From Oscillatoriales cyanobacterium USR001 (GTDB lineage: Bacteria > Cyanobacteriota > Cyanobacteriia > Cyanobacteriales > Microcoleaceae), in contig MBRE01000055.1 of the NCBI GenBank assembly GCA_001698425.1, positions 250,018 to 301,968 on the forward strand: DNA of 51,951 nt. Direction: 5' to 3'. The notes below the pieces were generated by a model. That model made no database searches, had not been told where the DNA came from, and saw only the letters and a list, made by a program, of their open reading frames with translations. This document shows, piece by piece, positions 7,450 to 18,333 of the stretch. How positions within the stretch are numbered: position 1 is the first letter of the stretch; the number at the start of each line of letters is the position of its first letter. The position numbers and the translations under genes are program-made.

Positions 7450-10400
7450 ATGCTACTATCTACAAATTCAGCTAATGCGATCGCTTTTATCGACGCAGCC
7501 ATTCCTGACTTTCAATCTCTCGTCAACGGAATTGAAGCAGGAACAGAAATAGTTTTCATAGATTCATTGCGGGACGGTATAGAGCAAATTACCGCAGTTT
7601 TAGCAAGTCGCCAAAGTATTAAAAGTATTCACATAGTTTCTCACGGTAGCCCTGGAAGTTTGCAATTAGGGTCAATTTGGCTAAATTCTAATAATTTAGA
7701 TTTCTATATTCAGGATTTGCAACAGTGGTCGGCGGCATTAGTAGATGATGCAGAGATCCTTTTGTACGGGTGTAAGGTGGCCGCAGGGGAGAAGGGAAAG
7801 GCGTTTGTACAAGAAATTAGTCAGTCGATCGGGGTGGATGTTGCGGCTTCGGTTAGTTTGACTGGAAATGCCGTTTTAGGTGGAAATTGGGATTTAGAGT
7901 TTGTTACAGGTAAGATTGAAACTCCTTTGGCATTTTATCCTGAAGAAATGCAGGCTTATCATCATCTGCTTGCGTCTGAGATAATTATTAATGAGTTTCG
8001 GCGCGATACAGGGAATATCACAGGCAATGAGTATATAGAATTACTGCTAACTCAAGATTTAACTGCAACTCAGCTTCAGACGTATTTTGTGGGAGACTCA
8101 ACCTCTACAACAGCCGCAAAATATTCAGCTTATCAGTTCACTAACATGGCAAGTATTGCTCCTGTATTTAAAGCGGGAACAATTATTACTATTGGCGGAA
8201 ATTCTGCAATTCAAGACTTGGCATACAACCCCAACCCGGCTGGAAATAATGATAATTGGAACATCAGATTGAGTCCCGGTGGTGGATACTTGACAAGACT
8301 AATACCAGTCGTAGGTTTTGATAGCGATTTGGCTATTTCTGATGTTGTTTATCTGGATAATACTACGACAACAAATACAAACACAGTTGATTCGATCGCC
8401 TGGTCAACTTCTGGTTTAGGAGCATTTGGAAATGCAGCCAAGGTAAAAATTTCAGCGCCTGGATATCCAGAAACGGTCGAATTTGCCAATGCTTTAAACG
8501 GCGTAAATATAGCTGGAAATTATGCTTTCAATAGCACTGGTTCCCTTGGCTTACCTAACGGCGGAATTAATAGCATTTATATTAATAGCCGGCGGAATCC
8601 TCGAATTAATATTGCTCCTACTTTAGATAATCCTACCGTTAATGACCCGTTTCAAATTAATGAAGATATCCCCGATGCAACTAACACAGGTTTTAGCTTA
8701 GGTGACTATTTGAGCGAAGAGGGCGGTGATGCTAATGGCGATCCCTTGGGAGCCGTAGTCACCGCAGTAGATAATACTAATGGTCAATGGCAATTCTCGA
8801 CTAATGGCGGTCAAACTTGGACAAATTTTGGTACAATTTCTGATAGTTCAGCAACAGTTTTAGGTTCTAATTACCTTTACAGAGGTTGGTTAGACAACAC
8901 CCCAAGTAGTCAGGGATGGCTATCTTTTACTAACTTAAATTTAGCGACAAGTGTTCCTATTGCTGCTGAAGTTTATAGCGGTAATGGAGTAAATTTAAAC
9001 AGCACTGGTGCAAATAACATTTATGCTGGATACAGCAGTCATACAGTCGGCGGCAGTTTATTTAACTCTTCATTTCCGACACTCGATCGCAATCACGGTT
9101 TTAGTATATCATTTAATCTTCAATCGATCGCAGAATCACGCACCAATTCTAATCGAGGTGGTTTTAGTATTATTGCCGTTACCAACGACAAAAAAGCCAT
9201 CGAAATCGGTTTCCAGCAACTATCAACATCTTCAGGTAATATTTTTGCCCAAGGTGACGGCATTACTCCCAACCCTAACGGAGAACCTAATGGCTTATTC
9301 TTAGCAGCAGAAAGTTATAGCACTCCCATAAATAACTCTACTAACTACACTCTGACAGTTAAAGGTAACAATTACTATCTCTCTGACGATACTGATATTA
9401 TACTAACTGGACCGCTCCGAGATTATTCCGCATTTGTTGGCCCCGTAGATCCTTACGAAACTCCTAACTTCCTCTTTTTAGGGGATGATACAACCTCTGC
9501 CCAAGCTAATATCAATTTATCCCAAATCGTTCTCTCAACATCTAATAAAGTCCGTTTCGTACCCAATCCAGACTATTACACTACCTCTGGAAATGAACCA
9601 AAACTAACATTCCACGCCTGGGATTCAAGCAACGGATTAGGTAGTGGTACTTCTGGCATTAACGCTTCTATTACAGGAGGGACAACGCCATACAGCACTA
9701 ATTCGATAACAGCGGCGGTTGCGGTTAATCCTGTTAATGATAAACCTAGTTTTACTGCCAGTAATCCACCCGCAGTCAATAATAATAGCGGTTCACAAAC
9801 TATTAGCAATTGGGCAACTTTTAGCCCCGGCCCTGCTAATGAGTCAACTCAGAAAGTAATTGCTTATACTGTCAGTAATATTAGCAATTCATCTTTATTT
9901 ACTACTTCTCCCTCAATTGCGACTGATGGTACTCTTACTTACACGCCTGCGGCTAATGCTTTCGGCACTTCAACGTTTGATTTGATAGTACAAGATAATG
10001 GCGGTAAAGCTAATGGTGGCGACGATACTTCAATAGTCAAAACTTTTACAATTACTGTCAACGATCCTGGTACATTCAATTTCAGCAATCCCACTTACAG
10101 TGTTAATGAAAATGGTGTAATTGCCACAATTACGGTAAATCGTACAGGTAGCGCTAATGTAGCTGCTGATGTTAATTATAGCACTTCTGATGGTAATGCT
10201 AATTCAGGAAGTGATTATACTGCGGTTAATAATTCTTTAAGTTTTGCCATTGGTGAAACCAGTAAAACTTTGACTATTCCGATTACTGATGATGCTTTAG
10301 TAGAAGGGAATGAGACAGTTAATTTAACTTTAAATTCTCCCACAAATGGGGCAATTTTGGGGGCAATTTCTCAGGCTATTTTGACTATTGTAGATACTAC

Positions 10401-11946
10401 TCCAACTCCAATTCCCTCAGTAACTCCAACTCCATCAATTACACCAACTCCATCAATAACTCCAACTCCATCAATTACACCAATTCCATCAGTAACTCCA
10501 ACTCCTTCAATAACTCCAACGCCATCAATTACACCAATTCCCTCAGTAACTCTAACGCCATCAATTACACCAATTCCCTCAGTAACTCCAACGCCATCAA
10601 TTACACCAATTCCCTCAGTAACTCCAACTCCTTCAATAACTCCAACGCCATCAATTACACCAATTCCCTCAATAACTCCAACGCCATCAATTACACCAAT
10701 TCCCTCAGTAACTCCAACGCCATCAATAACTCCAACTCCATCAATAACTCCGACTCCATCAATTACCCCAATTCCATCAATAACTCCAACTCCATCAATA
10801 ACTCCGACTCCATCAATTACGCCAATTCCTTCCTTTTCTCCTGAAATTGATTGTATTTGCAATCAAATTACTTTACCCAATCTGAGTTTTATTCCTAATC
10901 AAAATTCCGTTGATAAAACTCTAAATGGTACTGATAGTGATGACAGAATTATCGGTGGCAATAGCAATGATGCTATTAATGGTTTTGGCAGCAGTGACAC
11001 CTTGTTTGGTCATCCTGAAAATGATAATATTTATGGTGGCTTTCCTAGTGAATTTCCTATTGGCTCGGAAAGCGATCGCGATTTACTTTTTGGCAACGAA
11101 GGTAATGATTATCTCAATGGTAATGCTGGCAATGATACCATCTTTGCTGGTGAGGATAATGATGTGATAATTGGTGGGAAAGATGATGATTTTCTCTGGG
11201 GCGATCGCGGTAATGATACTTTAATTGGTAATCAAGGTAAAGATCGCCTATTTGGTGGTAATCTTAACTCTTTTGATTCCGATCTTAATGGTAATGATTT
11301 GCTATTTGGTGGTATTGACAGCGACTTTTTGAATGGGGAAGAAGGGGAAGATACTCTTTCTGGTGACGATGGCAATGATACGATACACGGTGGTAAGAAT
11401 AATGATGTAGTTTTGGGTGGCGATGGTGACGATTTCTTGTGGGGCGATCGCGGTGATGATAGTATTTGTGGTGGCGATGGAAATGATACCATATTTGGCG
11501 ATATTGGTAATGCGATCGCAGTTGGTTTTAACGGTGAAAAAGATTGTATTTGCGGTGGTAGCGGTAATGACTTGATTTTTGCCAGTGAGGGGGAAGATAA
11601 GCTAGAGGGCGATCGGGGAAATGATACTCTCTACGGTGGTAAAGATAACGATACTTTGATAGGAGGAAGTGGAGATGATTGGCTTTGTGGAGATTTAGGG
11701 GATAATATTTTGAGGGGGGAAAGTGGAAGCGATCGCTTTGTTTTAAACTTAGGAGGAAAATGCGCGATCGCAGATTTTACCCCAGGAGAAGATTTATTAA
11801 TTTTACCAAGTAACTTGACTTTTGAGCAATTAAGTATTACTCAAGATGTTAATGGTAGTTTAATCGCGATCGCTACAACTGGTAAAGTTTTAGCTACTAT
11901 TAGCGGGGTACAAGCTGATATGATGCAGCTACGAATACAAACTTAA
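7450..11946 (+). CDS. Large surface protein: DUF4347, Calx-beta, RTX repeats
   Basis: The 1498-residue protein starts with a DUF4347 domain (about 10-165; motifs [41 protein letters not shown]), typical of the N terminus of giant cyanobacterial extracellular proteins. It continues with a lamin-tail-like segment (about 178-375), cadherin/bacterial-Ig-like regions and a Calx-beta domain (about 873-984). A Pro-Thr-Ser-Ile/Val repeat follows (about 984-1127). The C-terminal part (about 1159-1427) has many RTX nonapeptides of the GGxGNDxLxG kind, which bind calcium. There is no N-terminal signal peptide, so type I secretion is likely. Likely roles are adhesion, sheath or S-layer-like functions. 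The ATG lacks a clear ribosome binding site. Confidence 0.85.
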   Translation: MLLSTNSANAIAFIDAAIPDFQSLVNGIEAGTEIVFIDSLRDGIEQITAVLASRQSIKSIHIVSHGSPGSLQLGSIWLNSNNLDFYIQDLQQWSAALVDDAEILLYGCKVAAGEKGKAFVQEISQSIGVDVAASVSLTGNAVLGGNWDLEFVTGKIETPLAFYPEEMQAYHHLLASEIIINEFRRDTGNITGNEYIELLLTQDLTATQLQTYFVGDSTSTTAAKYSAYQFTNMASIAPVFKAGTIITIGGNSAIQDLAYNPNPAGNNDNWNIRLSPGGGYLTRLIPVVGFDSDLAISDVVYLDNTTTTNTNTVDSIAWSTSGLGAFGNAAKVKISAPGYPETVEFANALNGVNIAGNYAFNSTGSLGLPNGGINSIYINSRRNPRINIAPTLDNPTVNDPFQINEDIPDATNTGFSLGDYLSEEGGDANGDPLGAVVTAVDNTNGQWQFSTNGGQTWTNFGTISDSSATVLGSNYLYRGWLDNTPSSQGWLSFTNLNLATSVPIAAEVYSGNGVNLNSTGANNIYAGYSSHTVGGSLFNSSFPTLDRNHGFSISFNLQSIAESRTNSNRGGFSIIAVTNDKKAIEIGFQQLSTSSGNIFAQGDGITPNPNGEPNGLFLAAESYSTPINNSTNYTLTVKGNNYYLSDDTDIILTGPLRDYSAFVGPVDPYETPNFLFLGDDTTSAQANINLSQIVLSTSNKVRFVPNPDYYTTSGNEPKLTFHAWDSSNGLGSGTSGINASITGGTTPYSTNSITAAVAVNPVNDKPSFTASNPPAVNNNSGSQTISNWATFSPGPANESTQKVIAYTVSNISNSSLFTTSPSIATDGTLTYTPAANAFGTSTFDLIVQDNGGKANGGDDTSIVKTFTITVNDPGTFNFSNPTYSVNENGVIATITVNRTGSANVAADVNYSTSDGNANSGSDYTAVNNSLSFAIGETSKTLTIPITDDALVEGNETVNLTLNSPTNGAILGAISQAILTIVDTTPTPIPSVTPTPSITPTPSITPTPSITPIPSVTPTPSITPTPSITPIPSVTLTPSITPIPSVTPTPSITPIPSVTPTPSITPTPSITPIPSITPTPSITPIPSVTPTPSITPTPSITPTPSITPIPSITPTPSITPTPSITPIPSFSPEIDCICNQITLPNLSFIPNQNSVDKTLNGTDSDDRIIGGNSNDAINGFGSSDTLFGHPENDNIYGGFPSEFPIGSESDRDLLFGNEGNDYLNGNAGNDTIFAGEDNDVIIGGKDDDFLWGDRGNDTLIGNQGKDRLFGGNLNSFDSDLNGNDLLFGGIDSDFLNGEEGEDTLSGDDGNDTIHGGKNNDVVLGGDGDDFLWGDRGDDSICGGDGNDTIFGDIGNAIAVGFNGEKDCICGGSGNDLIFASEGEDKLEGDRGNDTLYGGKDNDTLIGGSGDDWLCGDLGDNILRGESGSDRFVLNLGGKCAIADFTPGEDLLILPSNLTFEQLSITQDVNGSLIAIATTGKVLATISGVQADMMQLRIQT
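10400..10830. repeat. Tandem repeat coding for [12 protein letters not shown] linker
   Basis: About 430 bp built from an 18-bp unit (ACTCCAACTCCATCAATT and variants) encodes alternating TPTPSI and TPIPSV hexapeptides. Silent differences between copies, and blocks of two to three units repeated as a group, indicate stepwise expansion. The hexapeptide linker probably forms a stiff, possibly glycosylated stalk between Calx-beta and the RTX domain. Confidence 0.9.
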
Positions 11947-12091
11947 TCGAGGTTAAAACGATTGACCTTACCCAGCTGATCGATAAATTTACTCAAGGTT
12001 AAATAATAATGGCAATCAAGATTAAGTTGTGGGCTGATTATGGATGCTGGCCTATCTGGGGTGTAGATGAAATTATATATCCGTAGGGATG

Positions 12092-12126
12092 ATCCCACCA
12101 CAAAGACACAAAGACACAAAGACACA
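12092..12126. repeat. Octamer repeat ACAAAGAC
   Basis: Three to four head-to-tail copies of an 8-bp unit (ACAAAGAC) lie between the RTX protein and the convergent gene at 12134. The related phrase ACCACAAAGACACAAAG recurs at about 15195, next to the debranching enzyme gene. Confidence 0.7.
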
Positions 12127-12133
12127 ATGTTAA

Positions 12134-12937
12134 TCATTTTTGCGTAACAAACTTAGCATAATCCCCCAGCCATTCCGACTTAGGATTTAATTCAAACTGA
12201 GTAACCTCGATCATTGCCAACAACATAATCTTTCCCCTTAAAGATCGCTTCCGATAAACACATCCCTCCTGTTGAAGCTGCACATAATTTTCCCAAGAAA
12301 CATCCGTCAATACAGTAATTCCTAAATCCATAATCATCCGCTGACGAAATGCTAAATGCTTCTCTAATAATTCTGCTAAACTGATTTCAGGATGGTGAGT
12401 ACGCAAAGATTTTGGGTTGCGCCAAAAACCATAGGAAATACCATCTTTAATACTAGCTTCCCGATTAATCGTTGATAACTGCCAACCTTCAGCTAAATTA
12501 CTTAAGATTACAGTCTGTCTTGCAAATGACTCTCCTGTTGCTTGAAAAACCTCAAATACTTCAGCATAGCAATAATTTTCAGGATGAGAAAAACACCTGG
12601 CAAAACCTGGATTACCACCAACAAGTTTATAATCTATTAATTGTACAAATCCCAAAGCTTCTAACTCGCTACTTTGCTGTTGTAACCAAGTAAAATTTAG
12701 CAAAGGGAAATCATTTAGGTTGGCTGATTCATACTGAAATTCATCAGGTAATGCCATCAGCACTTTAGATTTAGTATCGGATAATAGCCACAGAAAACAA
12801 AGGAAGAGAAAAAAAGTAATTACGATCCCTACCTTTTGGCCAAAATACCAAAAAGCAACTACAATTGTCAAACCAGATGATAAGATATAATTCTTCAGTT
12901 GATTCCAGAAATTTTGTGTTCCAGTGCTTAACTTCAT
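12134..12937 (-). CDS. Membrane-anchored protein, unknown
   Basis: A 267-residue protein I do not recognise. One hydrophobic hairpin or two adjacent membrane segments (about 17-53: YILSSGLTIVVAFWYF and VGIVITFFLFLCFLWLL) lie near the N terminus. They are followed by a soluble domain of some 210 residues predicted on the cytoplasmic side, with blocks LEALGFVQLIDYKLVGG, YCYAEVFEVF and ISYGFWRNPKSLRTHHPE. The soluble part has an alternating pattern suggestive of a small alpha/beta domain, but no catalytic motif is obvious. It is a single gene, convergent with the RTX protein gene. Confidence 0.7.
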   Translation of the reverse strand: MKLSTGTQNFWNQLKNYILSSGLTIVVAFWYFGQKVGIVITFFLFLCFLWLLSDTKSKVLMALPDEFQYESANLNDFPLLNFTWLQQQSSELEALGFVQLIDYKLVGGNPGFARCFSHPENYCYAEVFEVFQATGESFARQTVILSNLAEGWQLSTINREASIKDGISYGFWRNPKSLRTHHPEISLAELLEKHLAFRQRMIMDLGITVLTDVSWENYVQLQQEGCVYRKRSLRGKIMLLAMIEVTQFELNPKSEWLGDYAKFVTQK

Positions 12938-12965
12938 AGTAATTTTTGCTGGAGTTGATGAATAC

Positions 12966-13069
12966 TTAGGAATGAAAATTAAATAAATTGATGATTTAGT
13001 TTGTAGTAAGCGCTTTAGCGCTCTTTGCGCTTACTACAAACAAGCTAATTATTTAATTTCTATTCCTTA
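12966..13069. repeat. MITE-like palindromic element, copy B (complete)
   Basis: The core is a 15-bp inverted repeat GTTTGTAGTAAGCGC (12999-13013) and its complement (13027-13041). Outside it, both ends carry related sequence in inverted orientation: AGGAATGAAAATTAAATAA at the left and the complement of AAGGAATAGAAATTAAATAA at the right. This makes a roughly 100-bp element with long terminal inverted repeats, the fullest of the three copies. Confidence 0.75.
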
Positions 13070-13118
13070 GCCCAAGGTAACGCCCCTTAGAAAACGGCGT
13101 TACCTTGAAGATTTTAGC

Positions 13119-15143
13119 CTAATTTGAAGCGATCGACCAAGCCCGAAGCACCTCAGCCACCGTCCAAGCCTGGGCTATACAACCCCTGGGCTGCATCGGC
13201 GCATCACCATCAAAAATCTCACTTAAACTCCCCACACCATGCGCTAATAAATGATTAGCCATTGGTTCTAGCATTTCTCGCACTTGTTTCCGATCTTTAT
13301 ATACTTGTAAGTGAGCTAAAACATAAGGTCCGATCAGCCAACCCCAGACAGTACCCTGATGATAAGCCCCATCACGGCTTAATGGATTGCCACCATAACT
13401 ACCTTTATACTGTGGATGTTGTGGCGAGAGGCTTCGCAAACCGTAGGAAGTGAGAAGCTGCTGACCGCAAATATCAACTATGCAGCGCTGTTGATTCGAT
13501 GTAAGCAGAGGAGTATAACGATTCATATCACTTATTCGGGTATGTGAAGCGATCGGCAATGACAAGGCAAATAACTGATTAGGTCTTAACGAGTCATCGT
13601 TTCCGTCTGGTCCATCCAACACATCGTAACAATAACCGGCGCGATCGTTCCAGAAACGAGCAAATCCTTTGGCGCTGGTTTGGGCTAATTTCTTATACTC
13701 TACATTAGATTTACCCAGTCTTTGAGCAAAGTAGATCATTGCCTGTAGAGCATTGTACCAAAGAGCGTTAATCTCAATTGGCTTACCAATACGGGGCGTG
13801 ACTACCCAATCGTCAACTTTGGCATCCATCCAAGTGAGTTGGCTTCCGGTTTCGCCAGCATAAATTAAACCATCATCGGGATCGAGATGTATATTGTAGC
13901 GAGTGCCCCGCTGATGCCAATCAATGATTTCCGTTAATACAGGCCACAATTCTGCTAAAAGTTGGGTGTCCCCAGTGGCCTCACAATAAGCCCGAACTGC
14001 CTCAAAGTACCAAAGTGTAGCATCGACAGTGTTATATTCGGGAACATCGCCCGTATCAGGAAAGCGATTTGGTAACATTCCCCGATCTACATACCGAGAA
14101 AATGTGCGAAGAATTGACCGGGCTACTTTGGTTCTTCCAGTACAGATTGTGAGGCCTGGTAAGCTAATCATGGTATCGCGTCCCCAGTCGCTAAACCAAG
14201 GATATCCGGCGATGATGGTTTTGCCTTCGCGGTCATCACGATGGGGGCGACTAACAATAAATTGGTCGGCGGCATGGACTAAGTGGTTGATCCAATCGGG
14301 GCTTTTCCTCACTTTTCCCCATTTGTCTAGTATTTTTTGCTGGTAAGTGCGGCACAATTCCCAGGCTGAGTCGCTGTTTAAGTTGGGATTTTTCTCGGTA
14401 GTGGCTACTAAAGTGAGAGATTTTCCGGGTTCAATGGTGATGTGAAAGGTGGCGGCGTGGAGATGGTTCTCACAATGGTCAAGTCCGCGATACTTTTCTA
14501 TTGCTAAATTGAAGCCGTAATGCCAATCATTGAGGTGTTGAGAGACGATCGAGTTGTTGTTTGGAGAGGTATCTATGAGTAGATAGAGGGGGGTGGCGGT
14601 GGGAAAGGCGGTGATACAAAGACCTTTTTGTATAGGAACGATCTCGATCGGCCAGCGATCGCTGGTGGTAAGGTGGTGATAGTCGCGATAGTCGATCAGG
14701 GTTTTGAGGGCGAGGGTTAGGGGTTTGGTGGCGCGGTGTAGGTGATAGCGGATATAGGTAGTGTTTGCGCCTTGCTGCATCCAGATGCGTTTTTCGAGGA
14801 TAGCATCGGCGATCGCATAGTTCCAAACAGGCGTTGTTCCTTCTAGGTAAAAGTTTTGGATTAGTTTGTAGCCTGAAGATTCTACAATGCCATCAGCCCA
14901 GCGATTTGTATAAAGGGGATAGGTGATTTCGTTATACAATACAGTTTCGTCGACTTTTGCCACCATCAAAGTGCGCCCCAGAGGGGGGTTGAGGGCGGCG
15001 ATGAGTAAGCCATGATAGCGGCGAGTTAGGAGGTTGGCGATCGTGCCGGAAGCATAACCACCGATACCGTTTGTAACTAACCACTCGCGGGACTCAGCCG
15101 TTTCGAGATGCCCGCAGATTTCCCGTCCAAAGTTGATGACCAT
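13119..15143 (-). CDS. Amylo-alpha-1,6-glucosidase (glycogen debranching type)
   Basis: This 674-residue enzyme belongs to the GH133 amylo-alpha-1,6-glucosidase group, expected to hydrolyse alpha-1,6 branch points of glycogen in the cytoplasm. The ATG at 15143 is chosen because the family begins with a short strand before EICGHLETAESREWLVTNG; the longer frame would need a GTG at 15200 lying in an ACAAAGACAC repeat. The N-terminal domain has SREWLVTNGIGGYASGT and TRRYHGLL. The catalytic (alpha/alpha)6 barrel has PWFSDWGRDTMISLPGL, PNRFPDTGDVPEYNTVDATLW, the Asp in NTVDATLW being a likely catalytic residue, and C-terminal SLSEIFDGDAPMQPRGCIAQAW. No other glycogen genes are adjacent. Confidence 0.9.
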   Translation of the reverse strand: MVINFGREICGHLETAESREWLVTNGIGGYASGTIANLLTRRYHGLLIAALNPPLGRTLMVAKVDETVLYNEITYPLYTNRWADGIVESSGYKLIQNFYLEGTTPVWNYAIADAILEKRIWMQQGANTTYIRYHLHRATKPLTLALKTLIDYRDYHHLTTSDRWPIEIVPIQKGLCITAFPTATPLYLLIDTSPNNNSIVSQHLNDWHYGFNLAIEKYRGLDHCENHLHAATFHITIEPGKSLTLVATTEKNPNLNSDSAWELCRTYQQKILDKWGKVRKSPDWINHLVHAADQFIVSRPHRDDREGKTIIAGYPWFSDWGRDTMISLPGLTICTGRTKVARSILRTFSRYVDRGMLPNRFPDTGDVPEYNTVDATLWYFEAVRAYCEATGDTQLLAELWPVLTEIIDWHQRGTRYNIHLDPDDGLIYAGETGSQLTWMDAKVDDWVVTPRIGKPIEINALWYNALQAMIYFAQRLGKSNVEYKKLAQTSAKGFARFWNDRAGYCYDVLDGPDGNDDSLRPNQLFALSLPIASHTRISDMNRYTPLLTSNQQRCIVDICGQQLLTSYGLRSLSPQHPQYKGSYGGNPLSRDGAYHQGTVWGWLIGPYVLAHLQVYKDRKQVREMLEPMANHLLAHGVGSLSEIFDGDAPMQPRGCIAQAWTVAEVLRAWSIASN

Positions 15144-15283
15144 AAAAGATTTATAATCGCATACTTTTCTGTTTTTGCATATTAAATTGTCAGGAACCAC
15201 AAAGACACAAAGAAGGCATAAATTTAATGTAGGTTAAGACTAAACTTAAAACAGATTAAGAGTGATAAAAATGTAATGTCTCA

Positions 15284-17188
15284 TTAACGAGACTTAAGAT
15301 CGATATTCTTAAATGCTTGTTTAGGAACTCTAAGCAATTGGTAAGCTCCTTTATCATCTAAAATTTGATATTGATTAGGTTGCAGACTCATTTGAGTAAA
15401 CTTTTTAGGTTGTCCCAAAATTAACACAGAGGCGGGAGCTTTATTCTGAGACGTTTGGATATATTTTATGACATCTTTTTCCATCCGATAGTAAGTTACA
15501 GGTTGTTGCGTATAAAATACCAGACTTGGTTTAGGAAAACCCACCATAATTAACTCTTCCCCTGGTAATTTTTCTTGCACGGCGGTATTAGCTAATTGTC
15601 TTAGCGGTAGCTGTCTATGCTCATCGACTAGATTGTAAACTGGAGTAATTACAAAGATAATAAATGCAGCTAATCCAATCAAATTAACAGTTAAAATTCC
15701 ACTTTCTTGCCTTAGCCAAATTAGCATAGTCACCATTGCAGCAGTTATTATCCAAAGCCATCCACCAGTAACTCCTAAACCTGATTCTCGGAAGATTCGA
15801 TCGAAATTGGGCATGGCGGGATCTTTTCCTAACCAATTGAAACTGTAGAAAATAACTCCGGCTAAAACTAGCAAAAATATCACATTAACAATGAATGAAA
15901 TGGTAATGTAAAGAGGGAAAGACTTTTGATTTATTCCTATTTCTGCCTTTTTAATGCTAATAATTTTGCTCCATAGTAACGTTACTAATATCGCCGCTGC
16001 TGGCATTAAAGGTAGCACATAACTGGGTAATTTGGTGACAGCAACGGTAAAGAAACCAAAAATACAAACAAACCAAAATAGGGCAAATAAACCTAGTTGT
16101 GCTTTGCGAGGTTGTCTGCACCAATAACGACGCTGCCAAAATTTTAGATGGGCGATCGCTCCTGGTAAATAAATTGACCAAGGAGCAAAACCAACTAGCA
16201 CTACCAAAAAGTAAAAATACCAAGGCGCAGCGTGGCGGTTAACTACCTGTGTAAATCGTTGAAAATTGTGGTAGCCAAAAAAGGAGTTAATGTAATCTTG
16301 ACCGTTGGCTAATGTTACCAGAATAAACCAAGGTAAAGCGATGACTAAAATAATTAATATGCCAATCTGGGGGCGCATTTCTTGCCAAATTTCTCGACTA
16401 TTTCCTAGATATAGTGTAAAGCTAACAATAATAATTACTGGTAAGACAATCCCGATCGGTCCTTTAGCCAGAATTGCCAATGCTATTAAAATATAAAAAG
16501 CTAAATACCAAGGAGATAGAGGCAGATTTTTCACTTTTTCCTTTTCTATTTCTTCTCGGTTTTTTCTATTTTCTTCTTCCTTAACGTAGCCGATAAAAAA
16601 TGCGAATAATGCCGAACACATACAACCTGTCAGCAGCATATCTGAAACGCCAGTTCTACCCCAAGCAAGAGTTTCTGGGTTTAAGGCAATTAAAGCGGAA
16701 CCCATCCAAGCAGTATATAGGGAAATCAGGGAAAAGGGGCGATTGTTTGTGGGTTTGTCTTCTGTTAAATAACTAAATTCTTGTTCGGAATTTTTAATGG
16801 TTTCTGGCTGGGTGCAATAGTTTATGGTATAGAATCCTAGACAGGTAAGAGCGATCGCGGCAAGCGCTGATGGCAGACGCACGGCCAGAGAATTAACACC
16901 GATCGCATGATAAGCGATCGCCATCAGCCAATAAATTAAAGGCGGCTTATCAAAGCGAGTCTGACCATTAAAATAAGGCGTAATCCAGTCTCCTGTAACA
17001 GTCATTTGACGAGCGGCTTCCGCAAATAAAGGTTCCGTCTCATCAACTAAACCCACACTACCCAAATTCCACAAAAACCCTAACCAACTCAATGCCAACA
17101 GCCATAAAAGTGACAGCACCAAAACTAGGATTTTTCGTTTTCCTTGATATTTCAACAAATCTGTAATCTTACTAATCCTAAATTTCAT
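15284..17188 (-). CDS. Membrane glycosyltransferase, GT39/GT83 (ArnT/PMT-like)
   Basis: An integral membrane glycosyltransferase that uses a polyprenyl-phosphate sugar donor. The 634-residue protein begins with a membrane helix (about 19-41) followed by the conserved periplasmic loop with acidic motif VDETEPLFAEAARQM (D49, E50) and FDKPPLIYWLMAIAYH (79-94), both hallmarks of the ArnT/PMT family. About ten further hydrophobic segments follow. The last 120 residues form a soluble domain (LPGEELIMVGFPKPSLVFYTQQPVTYY). Acceptor may be protein or lipid; the sequence does not tell which. It is on the same strand as the debranching gene with a 140-nt gap. Confidence 0.88.
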   Translation of the reverse strand: MKFRISKITDLLKYQGKRKILVLVLSLLWLLALSWLGFLWNLGSVGLVDETEPLFAEAARQMTVTGDWITPYFNGQTRFDKPPLIYWLMAIAYHAIGVNSLAVRLPSALAAIALTCLGFYTINYCTQPETIKNSEQEFSYLTEDKPTNNRPFSLISLYTAWMGSALIALNPETLAWGRTGVSDMLLTGCMCSALFAFFIGYVKEEENRKNREEIEKEKVKNLPLSPWYLAFYILIALAILAKGPIGIVLPVIIIVSFTLYLGNSREIWQEMRPQIGILIILVIALPWFILVTLANGQDYINSFFGYHNFQRFTQVVNRHAAPWYFYFLVVLVGFAPWSIYLPGAIAHLKFWQRRYWCRQPRKAQLGLFALFWFVCIFGFFTVAVTKLPSYVLPLMPAAAILVTLLWSKIISIKKAEIGINQKSFPLYITISFIVNVIFLLVLAGVIFYSFNWLGKDPAMPNFDRIFRESGLGVTGGWLWIITAAMVTMLIWLRQESGILTVNLIGLAAFIIFVITPVYNLVDEHRQLPLRQLANTAVQEKLPGEELIMVGFPKPSLVFYTQQPVTYYRMEKDVIKYIQTSQNKAPASVLILGQPKKFTQMSLQPNQYQILDDKGAYQLLRVPKQAFKNIDLKSR

Positions 17189-17233
17189 CTAAATTGCCAA
17201 AATGAGTATGAGTTTTTCCCTTAATTCCTTTCT

Positions 17234-17274
17234 ACTTCTTCCTTCTTCCTTCTTCCTTCTTCCTTCTTCCTTCG
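17234..17274. repeat. Heptamer array CTTCTTC
   Basis: Five to six tandem copies of the 7-bp unit CTTCTTC lie upstream of the glycosyltransferase gene. The same unit, or its complement GAAGGAA, appears at 1-20, 47205-47369 and inside rimI (50232-50287). Confidence 0.85.
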
Positions 17275-17307
17275 CCCAAAATTATGAGTTCTGAATTTTG
17301 GATTATG

Positions 17308-17357
17308 AGTTAACCAGTAACTCAAACCTCAAAACTCAAAACTCAAAATCCAGAAAC
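17308..17357. repeat. Heptamer array CTCAAAA
   Basis: Four degenerate head-to-tail copies of CTCAAAA/CTCAAAC lie in the gap between the glycosyltransferase and cpcG genes. Confidence 0.6.
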
Positions 17358-17419
17358 TAAACACTGATAACGTGCAGTTAAATTTCTGGTAAAAGGTAAC
17401 AGTACCTTAAAAACAAATC

Positions 17420-18181
17420 CTATCGGCGGCGGTAAGGAACCGTAGCTTCAATATTGAGATTTGCCAAAGGAACTCGGGAGGGGAAATTGGCCGGCACCGG
17501 CATCGATCGCGCCATAGTCAAATAATTCGACGGATCTCCAGCTTTCGGCTGCTTATCTTGAGGAACAAAACGACGGACGCTTGTTTGCCAGATGCTTTGA
17601 GGGAAGCCCAACTGCGAACGGTGATATTCGTTGTAGCGGGGAGTCTTCAGGTTGAAAGGAGTGTCCCCTACATTACGCTGAGGTAGCACCCGTCGCCGCT
17701 GATAAGGAACCGTATCATAGCCGAAACTACCTAGATACTCTTCGCTACTCAGCAACTCATCAATAAAGCCTTGAGGCCCTTTGTTGACAACCACAATTGA
17801 CCAAGCAATCTTCTCGCGTTCGCTGTAAACATCGCGGCCCAAAATGCGTTGGACGCACATTTCTACAAAGCGGTAATTGCTATTGGTTTGATAGTTCCGG
17901 CGAAGGAAAGGATCGGAAATCGCCAAACCGCGAATAAAATCTCGGACTGTGATTTGACCTAACTTAAGCTGAGATTCCAAGGCCTTCTGGCGATTGCTCT
18001 TGAGAATCTGGTGTTCGCTGTAAATCTGGCGATAAGCTGCCCAAATCAAACCGTCAATGTCCCCTGAGTCAAGGACATTTTCAGTTGTAAAAACTCTGGG
18101 CTGTTCGTCGCTGCCTGTTTCATAACCAGAAACACGCTGGTTTTGGCTCTTAGGGCCGTAGCTTAACAAAGGAAGCGCCAC
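17420..18181 (-). CDS. cpcG: Phycobilisome rod-core linker polypeptide
   Basis: CpcG attaches phycocyanin rods to the allophycocyanin core. The 253-residue length is typical. The protein opens with the invariant [17 protein letters not shown], then a phycobilisome-linker (pfam00427-type) domain (about 20-160) with [32 protein letters not shown] and [19 protein letters not shown] basic Arg/Pro-rich C-terminal arm ([16 protein letters not shown] onward) contacts the core. Translation must start at a GTG; GGAG lies 9 nt upstream of it. There is no hydrophobic C-terminal helix, so this is the classical CpcG and not the membrane-type CpcL. Confidence 0.96.
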   Translation of the reverse strand: MALPLLSYGPKSQNQRVSGYETGSDEQPRVFTTENVLDSGDIDGLIWAAYRQIYSEHQILKSNRQKALESQLKLGQITVRDFIRGLAISDPFLRRNYQTNSNYRFVEMCVQRILGRDVYSEREKIAWSIVVVNKGPQGFIDELLSSEEYLGSFGYDTVPYQRRRVLPQRNVGDTPFNLKTPRYNEYHRSQLGFPQSIWQTSVRRFVPQDKQPKAGDPSNYLTMARSMPVPANFPSRVPLANLNIEATVPYRRR

Positions 18182-18333
18182 GTTACAATCTCCGTTATCT
18201 TAAATGTTCAGAAGTTGTTGACACTAACGACTAGCGTAGTGGTACAACCAGCCATCATTACAGATTAGGGGATTCCAGTAATCTAAATCTGATTTTTCTG
18301 AAGTTTCGCAATAATCTGTAATATTTATTGATG

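Noticed and set aside
10371..10862. 163-codon minus-strand frame of repeating VIDGVG units
   Set aside because: It is the antisense reading of the TPTPSI repeat of the RTX protein; open only because the repeat lacks stops.
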